Part shown: piece by piece, positions 16,651 to 26,069 of the stretch
Numbering within the stretch: position 1 is the stretch's first letter
Layout: each line of letters begins with the position of its first letter
From: Rudanella lutea DSM 19387
GTDB taxonomy: Bacteria; Bacteroidota; Bacteroidia; Cytophagales; Spirosomataceae
NCBI RefSeq assembly: GCF_000383955.1
Contig: NZ_KB913013.1
Location: forward strand, 2,338,694 to 2,402,693
Length of the DNA: 64,000 nucleotides
Direction: 5' to 3'
The notes under the pieces: model-generated
Seen by the model: only the letters and a program-made list of their open reading frames with translations
The model's database searches: none
What the model was told of the DNA's origin: nothing
Position numbers and translations under genes: made by a program

Positions 16651-17403
16651 TCAGGCTTTCACCACAATCGTGTGCGTCAGGGCATAGCCACCCGATACAC
16701 TCCCCGACACGGTAGCCAGTTCGGTGGTAAACCCGTCGCTGAACACATTGTCGCGCTCGTTGAGGGTGTCCTGCGCACCTTTGGTATAGCCATACGACTG
16801 CCCCGTTGTGTACACCGTGTTGGTAGTAGCATACGGAAACGCGATTTGCGTCACCAATAGCGATTTCCCCGCCGAGTTGTAAATGTGTACATGAATGTGC
16901 GGAGCCCGACCCGAATACCAACCCGGAAAAATAGTGGTGAAACCTACGGCCCCGTTGGCGTCGGTCACCTGCCGCCCCCGCAGAAAACTAACGGCGGTGA
17001 AGTTCGCACTCTGCATCCCCGTTCCGCCGTATTCTGAGTAATAGCCATCTTTATCACAATGCCATACATCGACCAACGCACCGGCGAGGGCCGCACAGCT
17101 CGCATTAGCATTTTTGATGGTGATGTTCATGGTCATCGGGATACCCGTACGGCCGTCCCGAATGTCTTTCCGCACAAAATTGGCGGGTACTTTTGTCGGA
17201 AACGGGCCTTCTGTTTCGGTGGGAGTCACGGTACAGTCGGATGAAGAACTGCCGTTTGTTGAACCCGTTGACGTGCTACTGCCCGATGTTGACGTAGCCG
17301 CCGGGTCGACCTCGGTGCCGCTACAAGCCGCCATCAGGGGCATAATGGCGGTCAGGCTCAGTAAACTGCCGAAGCCGCGCTTCAAAAACTCGTTTCGTTC
17401 CAT
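16651..17403 (-). CDS. intradiol ring-cleavage dioxygenase-like lipoprotein
   Basis: The 250-aa protein starts with a lipoprotein signal ending LMAAC (Cys27) and a Ser/Thr/Gly linker. The body is the beta-sandwich of the protocatechuate 3,4-dioxygenase/catechol 1,2-dioxygenase family: PTETEGPFPT, then LVDVWHCDKDGYYSEY, RGRQVTDANGAVGFTTIFPG, and WYSGRAPHIHVHI. These segments supply the Tyr and His ligands expected for non-haem iron(III). Classical enzymes are cytoplasmic. This exported branch is common in Bacteroidetes and Actinobacteria, and its substrate is not established. It is co-transcribed with the pirin-like gene. Confidence 0.85.
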   Translation of the reverse strand: MERNEFLKRGFGSLLSLTAIMPLMAACSGTEVDPAATSTSGSSTSTGSTNGSSSSDCTVTPTETEGPFPTKVPANFVRKDIRDGRTGIPMTMNITIKNANASCAALAGALVDVWHCDKDGYYSEYGGTGMQSANFTAVSFLRGRQVTDANGAVGFTTIFPGWYSGRAPHIHVHIYNSAGKSLLVTQIAFPYATTNTVYTTGQSYGYTKGAQDTLNERDNVFSDGFTTELATVSGSVSGGYALTHTIVVKA

Positions 17404-17568
17404 GCTAACAGGGATTTAAGTGGTTAGACGCCTTGGTCAGGATTAACCACAACGCTTTATATCACGTTACGGCGCAAATGGACCTTTTCGTTGCATAAAC
17501 AGCCCTCCCTATCGGTAAAGAAGCCAAATGTGCCGACGAACCCGCAAATCCTGACTACTTTCGGTTTC

Positions 17569-18330
17569 ATGAAACCATCGTTTGTCCAAAAGCTTCAGAA
17601 CGGCAAGCCCCTGCTTGGTACGCTCGTTTCGCTACCAACCCCCGAAATTGCCGAAATTCTGTCGTCGGTCGGGTTCGACTGGCTGTTTATCGACATGGAA
17701 CACAGCACCCTGAGCCCACTCGACGTACAGCGTCAGCTCCAGGCTATCCGGGGCGATTGCCACGGTCTGGTGCGTGTTGCCGAAAACAACCCGGTCTGCC
17801 TGAAACAAGCTCTCGATACCGGTGCCGACGGTCTGATTATTCCATCAGTCAACACCGCCGACGAGGCCCGGCAGGCCGTTGCCGGGGCAAAATACCCACC
17901 CGTGGGCACCCGTAGTGTGGGTATAGGGCGGGCGCACGGCTACGGAAGCCGATTTGCGGAGTACGTACGCGAGGCCAATGCCCGTACGGCGGTCATTATT
18001 CAGATTGAGCATATCCGGGCCGTCGAAAACCTCGACGCTATTTTGGCGGTCGAGGGGATTGATGGCGTTTTCATCGGCCCCTACGACTTATCGGGCAGCC
18101 TCAATCGTCTGGGCGAAGTGGGGCATCCGGACGTTCAGACTGCCATTCAGACCATAAAAAAAGGATGCCGACAACGCAGCATCCCGGTGGGAATCTTTAC
18201 GCTACAGCCCGAATCGGTACCGGCCGAGCTGGAAAGTGGTACGCAGTTCATAGCGGTTGGTACAGATGCCTCGTTTCTGTGGAAAACCGGACAGGCCATT
18301 GTGGATTCCTTTCGGGCCAACCACGGGTGA
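17569..18330 (+). CDS. HpcH/HpaI aldolase/citrate lyase family protein
   Basis: A class II, metal-dependent aldolase of the 2,4-dihydroxyhept-2-ene-1,7-dioate aldolase/2-dehydro-3-deoxyglucarate aldolase type: a TIM barrel that cleaves 4-hydroxy-2-oxo acids to pyruvate and an aldehyde. The 253-aa product shows FDWLFIDMEHST near the start, LVRVAENNP, ADGLIIPSVNTADEARQAV, IQIEHIRAVENLDAI (metal-ligand Glu) and GVFIGPYDLSGSLNRLGE. The ATG at 17569 places the conserved KLQNGKPLLGTLVSLP at the N-terminus; the open frame extends 26 codons upstream with non-conserved sequence. The natural substrate cannot be read from sequence. Confidence 0.88.
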   Translation: MKPSFVQKLQNGKPLLGTLVSLPTPEIAEILSSVGFDWLFIDMEHSTLSPLDVQRQLQAIRGDCHGLVRVAENNPVCLKQALDTGADGLIIPSVNTADEARQAVAGAKYPPVGTRSVGIGRAHGYGSRFAEYVREANARTAVIIQIEHIRAVENLDAILAVEGIDGVFIGPYDLSGSLNRLGEVGHPDVQTAIQTIKKGCRQRSIPVGIFTLQPESVPAELESGTQFIAVGTDASFLWKTGQAIVDSFRANHG

Positions 18331-18358
18331 GGTGTGTTTACCGTTTTGGGTTTGGGGC

Positions 18359-19639
18359 TTATCGTTTGCCCTTGCTTTTTATTCCATTTTCAAAGAGATA
18401 CACCCCGTTTTTATTGGCAACCACGATATCAGGCTTCCCGTCGCCGTTGATGTCCTGCGCCACCACATTCAGGCCCGAGCCCGAATCATTGTCAATAATG
18501 TGCTCTTTGAAGTAAGGAGCTTTGCCAGGGGTAAACTCAAACCACATCAGAATAGCCGCGTCGCTATCGCCGGGATCGCGGCCGTGGTGGGCCAGAAACC
18601 GCTTCCCCGTGATATAATCGGCCCGGCCATCGCCGTTCAGGTCGGCCATAATCGACGAGTGGGTTTGGGCAGTCGTGTTACTCATGAGGTGCGTCCGGAA
18701 ATTGATTTTGCCCGCTTCATCCACTACCTGCTCGTGCCACCAAACCCCCAATGCATGGGCCGATGCGCTCACCACGTCGTTGCGTCCGTCGCCGTTCACG
18801 TCGAGCACCTGCATGTGCGAGCAGGGTTCACCGAGGTTGGCGGGCCGAAACACCCAATTGCCCGCCTGTTTGTCGGCCGTGCCTTTGAACCAGCCCTCAC
18901 GCACCACCACGTCGTTCAACCCGTCGTTGTCGATGTCGCCGTAGCCGATCCCGTGCGAAAACGGCTCGGTACCGGGTACATTTTCAGCGGTCAGGGCAAA
19001 CCGTTTCCAGGTAGTCTCACCCGGTTTCGAGGGCGATTTAAGCCAGACAATCTGCTTTTTGGCCCGGTCTCCGCACAAAATATCGAGCCGCCCGTCGCCG
19101 TCGATATCCACAAAATTGGGCGACTCATTAGCTATCCCAACCGAATCGGCCAGAATGTGCTTTGTCCAGGCAACGGGCGAATTGGTCGACTTCTGTTTGG
19201 GATTTTCGAACCAGAAGCCCGGTTTGCCCGGAAAATCAACAATCACCACATCGTCCCAACCGTCCTGATTCACATCCATGCCCAGATTCAGAAACGAATT
19301 GCTGTACTCCTTGCGCGGGTCGAAGGTGCGCGAAGGGGCCATTTCGTGGCGGGTCCAGTTGGGGGCTTCGAACCAGTAATAGCCAGCCACAATGTCGAGC
19401 TTGCCGTCTTTGTTCAGGTCGGCCACGGCTACCCCTTCCGACAGAAAATCGCCGGTCAACTTGGTTTTTTTAAAGTTTCCGGCGGGTACCACCGCCCTGG
19501 CCGGTGCGCGGTCGGGGGTGTTGGCCGACTGCTGTTTCCGAACGTCAAACAGCGTTTTGGATGGCTCCTGCGCGTGAGTTAGCGGGCCGGTCAGCAACAA
19601 CAGCGCGGGCACCCAGTAGCTTATATAGTTTCGGTTCAT
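18359..19639 (-). CDS. secreted FG-GAP/VCBS repeat propeller protein
   Basis: The 426-aa protein starts with a signal peptide cleaved near THAQ. It contains seven calcium-binding FG-GAP/VCBS blades, each with a D-x-N/D-x-D-G-x-x-D loop: DLNKDGKLD, DVNQDGWDD, DIDGDGRLD, DIDNDGLND, DVNGDGRND, DLNGDGRAD and DINGDGKPD. This predicts a seven-bladed propeller outside the cytoplasm, probably for binding rather than catalysis. It is the last gene of a minus-strand cluster with the cupredoxin fusion (39 bp upstream) and the 3-keto-disaccharide hydrolase domain protein, and probably works with them on carbohydrate. Confidence 0.88.
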   Translation of the reverse strand: MNRNYISYWVPALLLLTGPLTHAQEPSKTLFDVRKQQSANTPDRAPARAVVPAGNFKKTKLTGDFLSEGVAVADLNKDGKLDIVAGYYWFEAPNWTRHEMAPSRTFDPRKEYSNSFLNLGMDVNQDGWDDVVIVDFPGKPGFWFENPKQKSTNSPVAWTKHILADSVGIANESPNFVDIDGDGRLDILCGDRAKKQIVWLKSPSKPGETTWKRFALTAENVPGTEPFSHGIGYGDIDNDGLNDVVVREGWFKGTADKQAGNWVFRPANLGEPCSHMQVLDVNGDGRNDVVSASAHALGVWWHEQVVDEAGKINFRTHLMSNTTAQTHSSIMADLNGDGRADYITGKRFLAHHGRDPGDSDAAILMWFEFTPGKAPYFKEHIIDNDSGSGLNVVAQDINGDGKPDIVVANKNGVYLFENGIKSKGKR

Positions 19640-19678
19640 GGGTATTTGACTGAAAAAGGGTTGGACTTTGCTTACCGG

Positions 19679-22564
19679 CTACTCATTGAGCACTTTGGCA
19701 ATCAGGGTCTGCAACTCATGGGCTTCGTGCGAATGCCCCATTTGGCCCACCCGGTCGTTTAGTTCTTTAAGGAGTTTTTTGGCATCGTCGGTGCCGATAG
19801 CCGCAATTCGTTGCACGGTATAGGGCAAATGCTTCGGCATTTTCGACTTCTGCGCCAACGCCAGCGCCCGCTTCATATCTACCTCCGCGAGCGGTTCCGA
19901 CGCATACCAGAGCATCAGCGGCAGGTTATGATCGTCTTTGTCGGCTTCTTTCTGAACGAGGGCTTCAAGCACCTCCCAACGCTGCGCCGGGTCGAGCCGG
20001 AGCATGGCCGACGTAAGGTAGAGCCGCACCAGTGATGAGTTATCCTGCTGCGCCAGCTGCCCCATTCGTTTGAGGGTTTCGGGCGATACCGCCTTGTCTT
20101 CGGCCAACAACTGAATCGCCCAGCTGCGGACGTATTCGTTCTCGTGGTCGAGCAACTGAGTCAGTTCGGCTTCGGTCAGGCCACCGGTTACGTGCAACGC
20201 CCACAGCGCCCGCAGCTTGCGCGTTGGGTCGGGGTTGGTTTTCAGAATTTCTTTGAGCGCCTTGTGTACTTTCTTGTTGGGACCGCGCTCCTGCAACAGC
20301 GTGCGGGCCTGCCGCACGTACCACTCGTTGGCGTGCAGCTGATACCGCACCAGCTCGGTATCGGAGGCTTTCGACAGGTCAACCTGCACCCACTTGTCGT
20401 TTTCGTGGGTGATTTTAAAAATCCGTCCCATCGTTTTGTCGTGCACATCAGGGTTTGAGCTGTGGCACTGATTTTTGTCGTACCAGTCAATCGCCCAAAC
20501 CGCCCCGCTCGCGTCGTATTTCATATTGAGCCACTGCGACCAGGAGTCGTTCATGGCCAGAAAATCGGGGCGGTGATTTACCGTATAACCCGACCCCGCG
20601 CGGGCCGGATGGTCGCGGTTGAGTCGGGCTCCGTTGATATTGTTCATGAACACATCGTTGCGGTACTCCTGCGGCCAGCTGCCACCGAGGTAAATCATAG
20701 CCCCCGCGTGGGCATGACCGCCCCCGGCCGATGCCGAACGGAAATTGCCCGCGTGCGGCCCGCGCTCCCCTACCCAGTGCACATGGTCGGCATGGGTCTT
20801 GATATCGTCGTAGGTGTAGGGATTGAAATGCTTCCCCGCCTGCCGCACATACCGCCCGCCCTGAATCATGTGGTACATGTGCGGAATCACGCAGGCCGTG
20901 ATAAAAGCGTGGCCGTAATCGTTGAAATCAATGCCCCAGGGGTTGCTCGTTCCCTCGGCAAAGACCTCAAACTGCCCTGTTTTTGGGTGGAACCGCCAAA
21001 CGCCCGCATTGAGCTTTGTTCGCTCCGAATCGGGTGCACCGGGTTTACCCACCTTGGAGTGGGTAAATACCCCATGATTGCCATAGAGCCAGCCATCGGG
21101 GCCCCAGCGCAGACTGTTGAGCGTTTCGTGGGTATCCTGCGTGCCCCAGCCGTCGAGGAGTTTCTGCGGAGGGCCAGCCGGTTTATCCGTTTTAAAATCG
21201 GCCGGAATGAACAGAAGGTACGGGGCTGCCCCCAGCCACACGCCCCCCATGCCTACCTCAATTCCACTCACGAGGTTGAGGCCATCCATAAATACCTTAC
21301 GGCTGTCGAGGGTGCCGTCGCCATTGGTATCTTCAAAAATCAGGATGCGGTCGCGGCCTTGCCCTTCGGGGGCGGGTACGGGGTAGGTGTGCCCCTCTAC
21401 CACCCACAAACGACCCCGCCAGTCGACCGTGAAACAAATGGGCCGCACCACATCGGGCTCGGCAGCCGCCAGCGTCACCTTGAATCCTTTGGGCGGGGTC
21501 ATGGCTTTGGCTGCTTCCGGGCCCGACAGGCCGGCGTTCAGAACGGGGTCAAGCGGGGGCAGAATAATGATATCCTGCGGCTTCAACTCATTCGGGAATG
21601 AAGGGCGGGTTGGGTAAAACAGAAACTCATCGAAGTTGATATGCGCCCACTTGTCGTTCGGAATGTAGGGAATTTGCGAAATGCCCGTCTCGTTGTCGAT
21701 GATTCGGATAAAAATTTCCTTGTTCAGATAGGGCTGCAATGCCACCACAACCGGCTGCAAGGTGGCCCGCCCCTGCCCGGTGCTGTGAAAAATAACCTGG
21801 TTGGTAGCGGCCTCTACCAGCTCAACGCGGGTATCCTGCAAGGCTCCGCCCGATACCCGAAACGCGGCAAACGGCTGCGTAACGGTGAAGGGTGCCGATG
21901 TGAGGGTACCGGTACGTTTGTAGTTGGCCGTGCCCCCACTGCTCAGAAAGTACTTCCCAGCAAAATTGATGGTCATGTCTTTCTCGTGCACGGGCGAGGG
22001 GTCGGCATCGACGAGCGGGTTAGCGAAGGCATCGCCGGTAGCGGTCCAGTCACTAAGCGAGCCCGACTCAAAACCAAGGTTGAGCGGTTGGCCGTTTCGA
22101 GTGGGCACCTGCCCAGCAACGGTGGCCGTGCTGATGGCTCCTTCAACGACTTCAACTATACCCACCATGCCGGCCGTGCGGTGCCCCGGCACGGTGCAAT
22201 AATAGGTATCACTTTGGTCGGCCCGGAACGTGATGCTCGTTTGGCTGCCTTTCTCCTGCAAGGTTTTGCTCTTGAGACCAAGCTTTTCGAGGGCAATGTC
22301 GTGCGTCATCAACTCCCCGTTGGTGATCGTGATGCGAACCCGGTCGCCTTTGTTGGCCTTCAGGGTCGGATTGCGCGAGCCATCTTTGGCAAAATAGCCG
22401 AGCATGGTCGCTTCGAGGGCGTAGTCGCGGTCAATTTTGGCGGTGTCGGCGGGGTTCGACCGGTCGGCAGGTCGGGCTTTGGCAGTCTGCGCCAGTATTC
22501 CATCGGGCGATACCAGCAGCAACCCCGTCCAGAGCAGAGAGATGCGTACACAAAAACGGTTCAT
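19679..22564 (-). CDS. cupredoxin - sugar-dehydrogenase propeller - HEAT repeat fusion, secreted
   Basis: A 961-aa exported protein with a signal peptide to about residue 26. Residues about 45-140 form a plastocyanin-like cupredoxin with all four type 1 copper ligands in place: His88 (MTHDIAL), Cys123 and His128 (YYCTVPGH), and Met133 (AGM). A jelly-roll, carbohydrate-binding-like module follows (about 155-320). Then comes a beta-propeller of the PVC-type membrane-bound dehydrogenase class (about 370-750), with RPICFTVDWRGRLWVVEGHTYP and SNPWGIDFNDYGHAFITACV. The C-terminal 200 residues are HEAT-like helical repeats. Many relatives carry a C-terminal cytochrome c with CxxCH; none is present here. 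A copper domain may therefore take the electrons instead. The reaction, probably oxidation of a sugar, is inferred. Confidence 0.85.
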   Translation of the reverse strand: MNRFCVRISLLWTGLLLVSPDGILAQTAKARPADRSNPADTAKIDRDYALEATMLGYFAKDGSRNPTLKANKGDRVRITITNGELMTHDIALEKLGLKSKTLQEKGSQTSITFRADQSDTYYCTVPGHRTAGMVGIVEVVEGAISTATVAGQVPTRNGQPLNLGFESGSLSDWTATGDAFANPLVDADPSPVHEKDMTINFAGKYFLSSGGTANYKRTGTLTSAPFTVTQPFAAFRVSGGALQDTRVELVEAATNQVIFHSTGQGRATLQPVVVALQPYLNKEIFIRIIDNETGISQIPYIPNDKWAHINFDEFLFYPTRPSFPNELKPQDIIILPPLDPVLNAGLSGPEAAKAMTPPKGFKVTLAAAEPDVVRPICFTVDWRGRLWVVEGHTYPVPAPEGQGRDRILIFEDTNGDGTLDSRKVFMDGLNLVSGIEVGMGGVWLGAAPYLLFIPADFKTDKPAGPPQKLLDGWGTQDTHETLNSLRWGPDGWLYGNHGVFTHSKVGKPGAPDSERTKLNAGVWRFHPKTGQFEVFAEGTSNPWGIDFNDYGHAFITACVIPHMYHMIQGGRYVRQAGKHFNPYTYDDIKTHADHVHWVGERGPHAGNFRSASAGGGHAHAGAMIYLGGSWPQEYRNDVFMNNINGARLNRDHPARAGSGYTVNHRPDFLAMNDSWSQWLNMKYDASGAVWAIDWYDKNQCHSSNPDVHDKTMGRIFKITHENDKWVQVDLSKASDTELVRYQLHANEWYVRQARTLLQERGPNKKVHKALKEILKTNPDPTRKLRALWALHVTGGLTEAELTQLLDHENEYVRSWAIQLLAEDKAVSPETLKRMGQLAQQDNSSLVRLYLTSAMLRLDPAQRWEVLEALVQKEADKDDHNLPLMLWYASEPLAEVDMKRALALAQKSKMPKHLPYTVQRIAAIGTDDAKKLLKELNDRVGQMGHSHEAHELQTLIAKVLNE

Positions 22565-22691
22565 GGTTAAGGGGGCAATCGTTCAGAAACAAAGTGATGT
22601 AGGGGCTAAACGTAAAAGGGGACCGTTGCCAGAATATACGGGATCCGGTGATACCTATACGCTAAAATTACGGATTGGGCCATCCGGGCTT

Positions 22692-23351
22692 TTACAGCAC
22701 GGTAATGGTCAGATCGCGAAACTCAACCTGAGCCACTCCCCCGCTATGAATCTGCACCGCAATAACACCCCGAGCCGGTATGGTCGGGTCGGTTTCGGTG
22801 TAGTCGCAGGTTTTCACACCGTTGATGTAAAGTTCATGCCGGTTGCCCCGACAGCGGACGATGTAGCTATTCCAACCCTGCTTGTTCAGCACATGCCGGA
22901 GCGTGCGCCAATCGCCCCCGGCCAGCTTACCCCGCCGGTGTTCATCGTAAATATCACCCCAATAGCCATCGCCAATATCGGCCTGATACCCCACAATCTG
23001 TCCGTCTTTAAGCACCGACCGGTATTGGATGCCACTGTTAATCATACCCGTGGCCGGGTCGCCGGTGAGCCGAAACAGGCAGCGAAACTCAAAATCGCCG
23101 TATTCCTTCTCGGTGCGCAGGTAGGTATTTTCGGGAATCTTCTTCAGCCCGTCGCCACTCCGAATGGTGCTATCGGCCACAAACCAGAGCGTCGCGTGGG
23201 CCGGGTTGACCGGCTGCCAACCTTTCAGGGTTTTCCCATCGAAGAGCGACACCGTTTTTTCGGTCGATTGGGCGCACAAGACCGATGGACTGAGCAAGAG
23301 TCCCAACAACACAAGTTGCCCCGACAACGAGCGGGGTAGGTTCCAGTTCAT
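22692..23351 (-). CDS. 3-keto-disaccharide hydrolase domain (DUF1080) protein, secreted
   Basis: The 219-aa protein has a signal peptide (cleavage near LCAQ) and one concanavalin-like DUF1080 domain spanning the rest: SLFDGKTLKGWQPVN, FEFRCLFRLTGDPATGMINS, GIQYRS, YQADIGDGYWGDIYDE, and IHSGG near the end. Members characterised so far hydrolyse 3-keto-glycosides made by sugar 3-dehydrogenases. It heads the minus-strand cluster whose next gene, 127 bp on, encodes the cupredoxin/propeller dehydrogenase-like protein. An oxidise-then-cleave pathway is a reasonable inference. Confidence 0.88.
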   Translation of the reverse strand: MNWNLPRSLSGQLVLLGLLLSPSVLCAQSTEKTVSLFDGKTLKGWQPVNPAHATLWFVADSTIRSGDGLKKIPENTYLRTEKEYGDFEFRCLFRLTGDPATGMINSGIQYRSVLKDGQIVGYQADIGDGYWGDIYDEHRRGKLAGGDWRTLRHVLNKQGWNSYIVRCRGNRHELYINGVKTCDYTETDPTIPARGVIAVQIHSGGVAQVEFRDLTITVL

Positions 23352-23451
23352 AAAAGGGAGGCACAGTCGGCCCGGTAAAGGTGATTAGGTAGTGAGTAAA
23401 GAGCCCCTACCTACTCCGGTTACTCACCTCAATCCCAACGGGGTTCTCTCT

Positions 23452-23490
23452 AAAAACAAGCATTGCCGCCCCGGTTGCGGAACGGCAATG
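23452..23490 (-). terminator. intrinsic terminator downstream of gmhA
   Basis: Inverted repeats CATTGCCG (23461-23468) and CGGCAATG (23483-23490) are followed on the minus strand by CTTGTTTTTAG. The element lies about 30 bp after the gmhA stop codon. Confidence 0.6.
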
Positions 23491-23520
23491 TGTTGGGCAT
23501 GGGCAGCCAGAGAATTTAGC

Positions 23521-24138
23521 TTAGGCCACCGAACTGTCGGCCACCGGACTGCCGGCCACCGGGTTGCTGGCCACCATCTTTTCGATGAGCAGAATAAACA
23601 GGTGGATCACCTTGATGTGGATTTCCTGAATCCGGTCGGCATAGCCGAAGTGTGGCACCCGGATTTCAACGTCGGCCTGTCCGGCCAGTTTACCCCCGTC
23701 TTTTCCCGTGAGCAGCACCACCCGCATGCCTTTGGCGCGGGCCGCTTCGACAGCCCGAATCACGTTGCCCGAATTACCGCTCGTACTGATACCCATCAGC
23801 ACATCGCCCGCCTGACCGAGACCCTCGATAAAGCGCGAAAACACGAAATCGTAGCCGTAGTCATTGCCTACGCAGGTGATGTGGCTTGAATCTGAAATAG
23901 CAATGGCAGCCATTGAGGGGCGATTTTCGCGGTAGCGACCCGACAGCTCTTCGGCAAAGTGCATGGCATCGCAGTGGGAGCCGCCGTTGCCGCACGAGAT
24001 GATTTTCCGGCCATCGGTCAGCGCGTCGGCCATGAGCCGGGCCGCCTGTTCAATCTGCTGCAAATGCAGCGGGTTATTCATAAACGACTCCAGCACCGCC
24101 TGTGCTTCGGCCAGTTCTTGTTTGATTAAATCAAGCAT
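23521..24138 (-). CDS. gmhA: D-sedoheptulose-7-phosphate isomerase (phosphoheptose isomerase)
   Basis: GmhA converts sedoheptulose 7-phosphate to D-glycero-D-manno-heptose 7-phosphate, the first step towards lipopolysaccharide or S-layer heptose. The 205-aa product is a complete SIS-domain enzyme with [22 protein letters not shown], then [27 protein letters not shown] and [19 protein letters not shown]. The catalytic core ends around IEKMVA, close to the usual length of 190-195. The last 17 residues, [17 protein letters not shown], come from a degenerate tandem repeat. No other heptose gene is in the window. The Wzi/RemB-like barrel gene lies 36 bp upstream on the same strand, so the two may be co-transcribed. 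Confidence 0.93.
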   Translation of the reverse strand: MLDLIKQELAEAQAVLESFMNNPLHLQQIEQAARLMADALTDGRKIISCGNGGSHCDAMHFAEELSGRYRENRPSMAAIAISDSSHITCVGNDYGYDFVFSRFIEGLGQAGDVLMGISTSGNSGNVIRAVEAARAKGMRVVLLTGKDGGKLAGQADVEIRVPHFGYADRIQEIHIKVIHLFILLIEKMVASNPVAGSPVADSSVA

Positions 24139-24174
24139 AGTATGGTAGGCATCGGGTGATTGGCCCGGCGCGTT

Positions 24175-25938
24175 TTAAAACAATAGATTCCGGTATGCGT
24201 AATTCCAGCGGATACCAATCGACGCAAACTGATTGGTGTACTCCAGCGGCCGGAATTGACTCGACTGAAGCCGGTACGCATAGCGCCCTTCAACAAAGAA
24301 ATTGTGCCGCAGCATGTACGACGCCCGCGCATCCACGAAGGTTGTGATAGTGGTGCGGCCCTGCCCGATAAAGTTACCGTCTGTGCGGAAACGCGTCTCG
24401 TAGTTTTTGGTGATGTTGCTGCCGTAGTTACGTCCCGGCGGGTCGGCACCGTACTCAGCTACCCGGAAAATACCCGTCAGAAACAGCTTGTTATACTGAT
24501 AACGAGCAATGCCGATTGCCTCCTTAAAGTTGCCTCCCAGCGGATGCGCCAACGGTTGATTGTAATGCGTGTAATTGGTTTGGCCACCCAGGTGCGCGTA
24601 CATATACGGGCGAGCCAGGTTGTACTCACCCTGCAAATCCAGATTCGGCACCCCAAACGCGTCGATGTATTTGAGGCCCAGCTGCACGGCATACTTGTTT
24701 GTCCAGGAGCCTCCGTTGTTGATCAGGTCATTGATCCGAAATTCATCGAACATGATCTGCCCGTATGCCATGAAATGCTTCAGGAAATTAGCTTTCGCAT
24801 CGATTCCGGCAAAGCTATTGTCGGCACTACCCCGATACGACTCTACAAATCGGTACAGAATCAGCGGGTTCATGTAGCCAATTTCGAGCCGGTCGCGGCT
24901 GTAAACGATGGACTCAAAAATACCGACGTTGACGTGCTTCCCGATATTCACACTCAGGTGGTGCATGGTCGAGTACTTATTCGGAATCAGCTGCTCATTG
25001 CTTGTCAGCTCCACATTCTGCAACTCCGTAAACAGGTTGGTGTACTGAATATGCTTGCCGAAGCGGGTGGTCAGTTTCAGGAACAGGTAGGGCGAGGCAT
25101 TGTCGGACAGGAACATGGACCGGAATCCGTTGCCGAAGAAATTGCGGTCGTGCCCAAACTGTACGTTAATGATCTTGAGCAGATTGAAATTGAAGCTGCC
25201 CCGTGCCGATATAAAGTCGGCCCCGAGCCCACCACCGGCCGGAAACCGCTTGGTAAACCCTTCGCCGGGGGCAAACCCATTGGCATCCGAAAGGTCGGGC
25301 TTGCCGTACAGCTGAGCGTATTCGCGTACATACTTCGGGTAAAAAACCTGATTATCGGCAAAATAGGAATAGAATCCCAGCTTTTTACCGATGGTCCCGC
25401 GCACCTCAACCCCACGCGTATTGGCATACGTACTGGTACGCTCGGGGTCGCTGCTGTCCAGATCAAAGCTCAGGTTGATAACCGGATTAACGTGCAGGTC
25501 GAACTCGGGCGTTTGTACGCTGTAGAAGTCGGCTTTTTTCTTGTAAAAGACCTTCAGAAAGGGTCGGCGGCTGTCGCCGGGCGACGAACCAACGCCGTAC
25601 TGCATGTTGCGAATGATGCCATTGTCCGACGGTATCGTGTCTGTCCGGGGCATAACCCACTCCCAGCTATCGTTGCGCAGATAGGCCAGATTGAAGCGAT
25701 CGGCGCTGGAGAGCCGATAATCCAGATTGGCCAGTACGCTGTCGGTGAGTTGCACAACGGCCTGTCGGGTGTACGGCTTGGTAAAGCTGTGAAACCCCTC
25801 GGCCCAACGGCCCTGCCGGATTTCCATCCGGTCGATCAGGTGGTGATAATCGGCATTATACGGTAGATGTGGACTTTGCGCTTTCGCTAATAACGTTGAT
25901 AAAAAAGCCAGCAGTAATCCGTAAAGAACGTGTTTCAT
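24175..25938 (-). CDS. Wzi/RemB-like outer-membrane beta-barrel protein
   Basis: The 587-aa protein begins MKHVLYGLLLAFLSTLLAKAQ, a clear signal peptide; the frame is open 13 codons further upstream, but that part is not signal-like. The mature protein starts HLPYNADYHHLIDRMEI and consists mostly of alternating amphipathic strands ending in NYAYRNLLF, a typical C-terminal outer-membrane strand with terminal Phe. It matches the capsule-assembly Wzi superfamily, which in Bacteroidetes includes the gliding-associated RemB (FGHDRNFFGNGFRSMFLSDNASPYLFLKL is characteristic). It probably binds or displays surface polysaccharide. Fit to Wzi or RemB specifically is uncertain. Confidence 0.8.
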   Translation of the reverse strand: MKHVLYGLLLAFLSTLLAKAQSPHLPYNADYHHLIDRMEIRQGRWAEGFHSFTKPYTRQAVVQLTDSVLANLDYRLSSADRFNLAYLRNDSWEWVMPRTDTIPSDNGIIRNMQYGVGSSPGDSRRPFLKVFYKKKADFYSVQTPEFDLHVNPVINLSFDLDSSDPERTSTYANTRGVEVRGTIGKKLGFYSYFADNQVFYPKYVREYAQLYGKPDLSDANGFAPGEGFTKRFPAGGGLGADFISARGSFNFNLLKIINVQFGHDRNFFGNGFRSMFLSDNASPYLFLKLTTRFGKHIQYTNLFTELQNVELTSNEQLIPNKYSTMHHLSVNIGKHVNVGIFESIVYSRDRLEIGYMNPLILYRFVESYRGSADNSFAGIDAKANFLKHFMAYGQIMFDEFRINDLINNGGSWTNKYAVQLGLKYIDAFGVPNLDLQGEYNLARPYMYAHLGGQTNYTHYNQPLAHPLGGNFKEAIGIARYQYNKLFLTGIFRVAEYGADPPGRNYGSNITKNYETRFRTDGNFIGQGRTTITTFVDARASYMLRHNFFVEGRYAYRLQSSQFRPLEYTNQFASIGIRWNYAYRNLLF

Positions 25939-26069
25939 AAAAAGCATCGTACAACAAATGCTGGGCCAACCCCTCATTCCTGTTCATTTTGTGGGCAAAG
26001 TAAGTCAATCCGGGCGGAATACGTACCTGTTTTTAGCGTAAACTTGCAAACCCAAACGGAAGCCCTCTT

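Noticed and set aside
19679-22564. A cytochrome c (CxxCH) at the end of the dehydrogenase-like protein.
   Set aside because: I searched the translation and found only NQCHSS in the propeller, which is not CxxCH. The C-terminus is HEAT-like helices.
23515-23580. The 15-bp repeats in the gmhA end considered as a short CRISPR-like array.
   Set aside because: They are contiguous, in frame, translated, and degenerate, with no spacers.
24256-25866. A 536-codon plus-strand open frame opposite the Wzi/RemB-like gene, and similar long frames opposite the A2M, FG-GAP and cupredoxin genes.
   Set aside because: They are antisense shadows: composition is Arg/Gly/Val-rich without domain motifs, while the opposite strand encodes clear signal peptides and family signatures. 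GC-rich third positions keep the complementary frame open.
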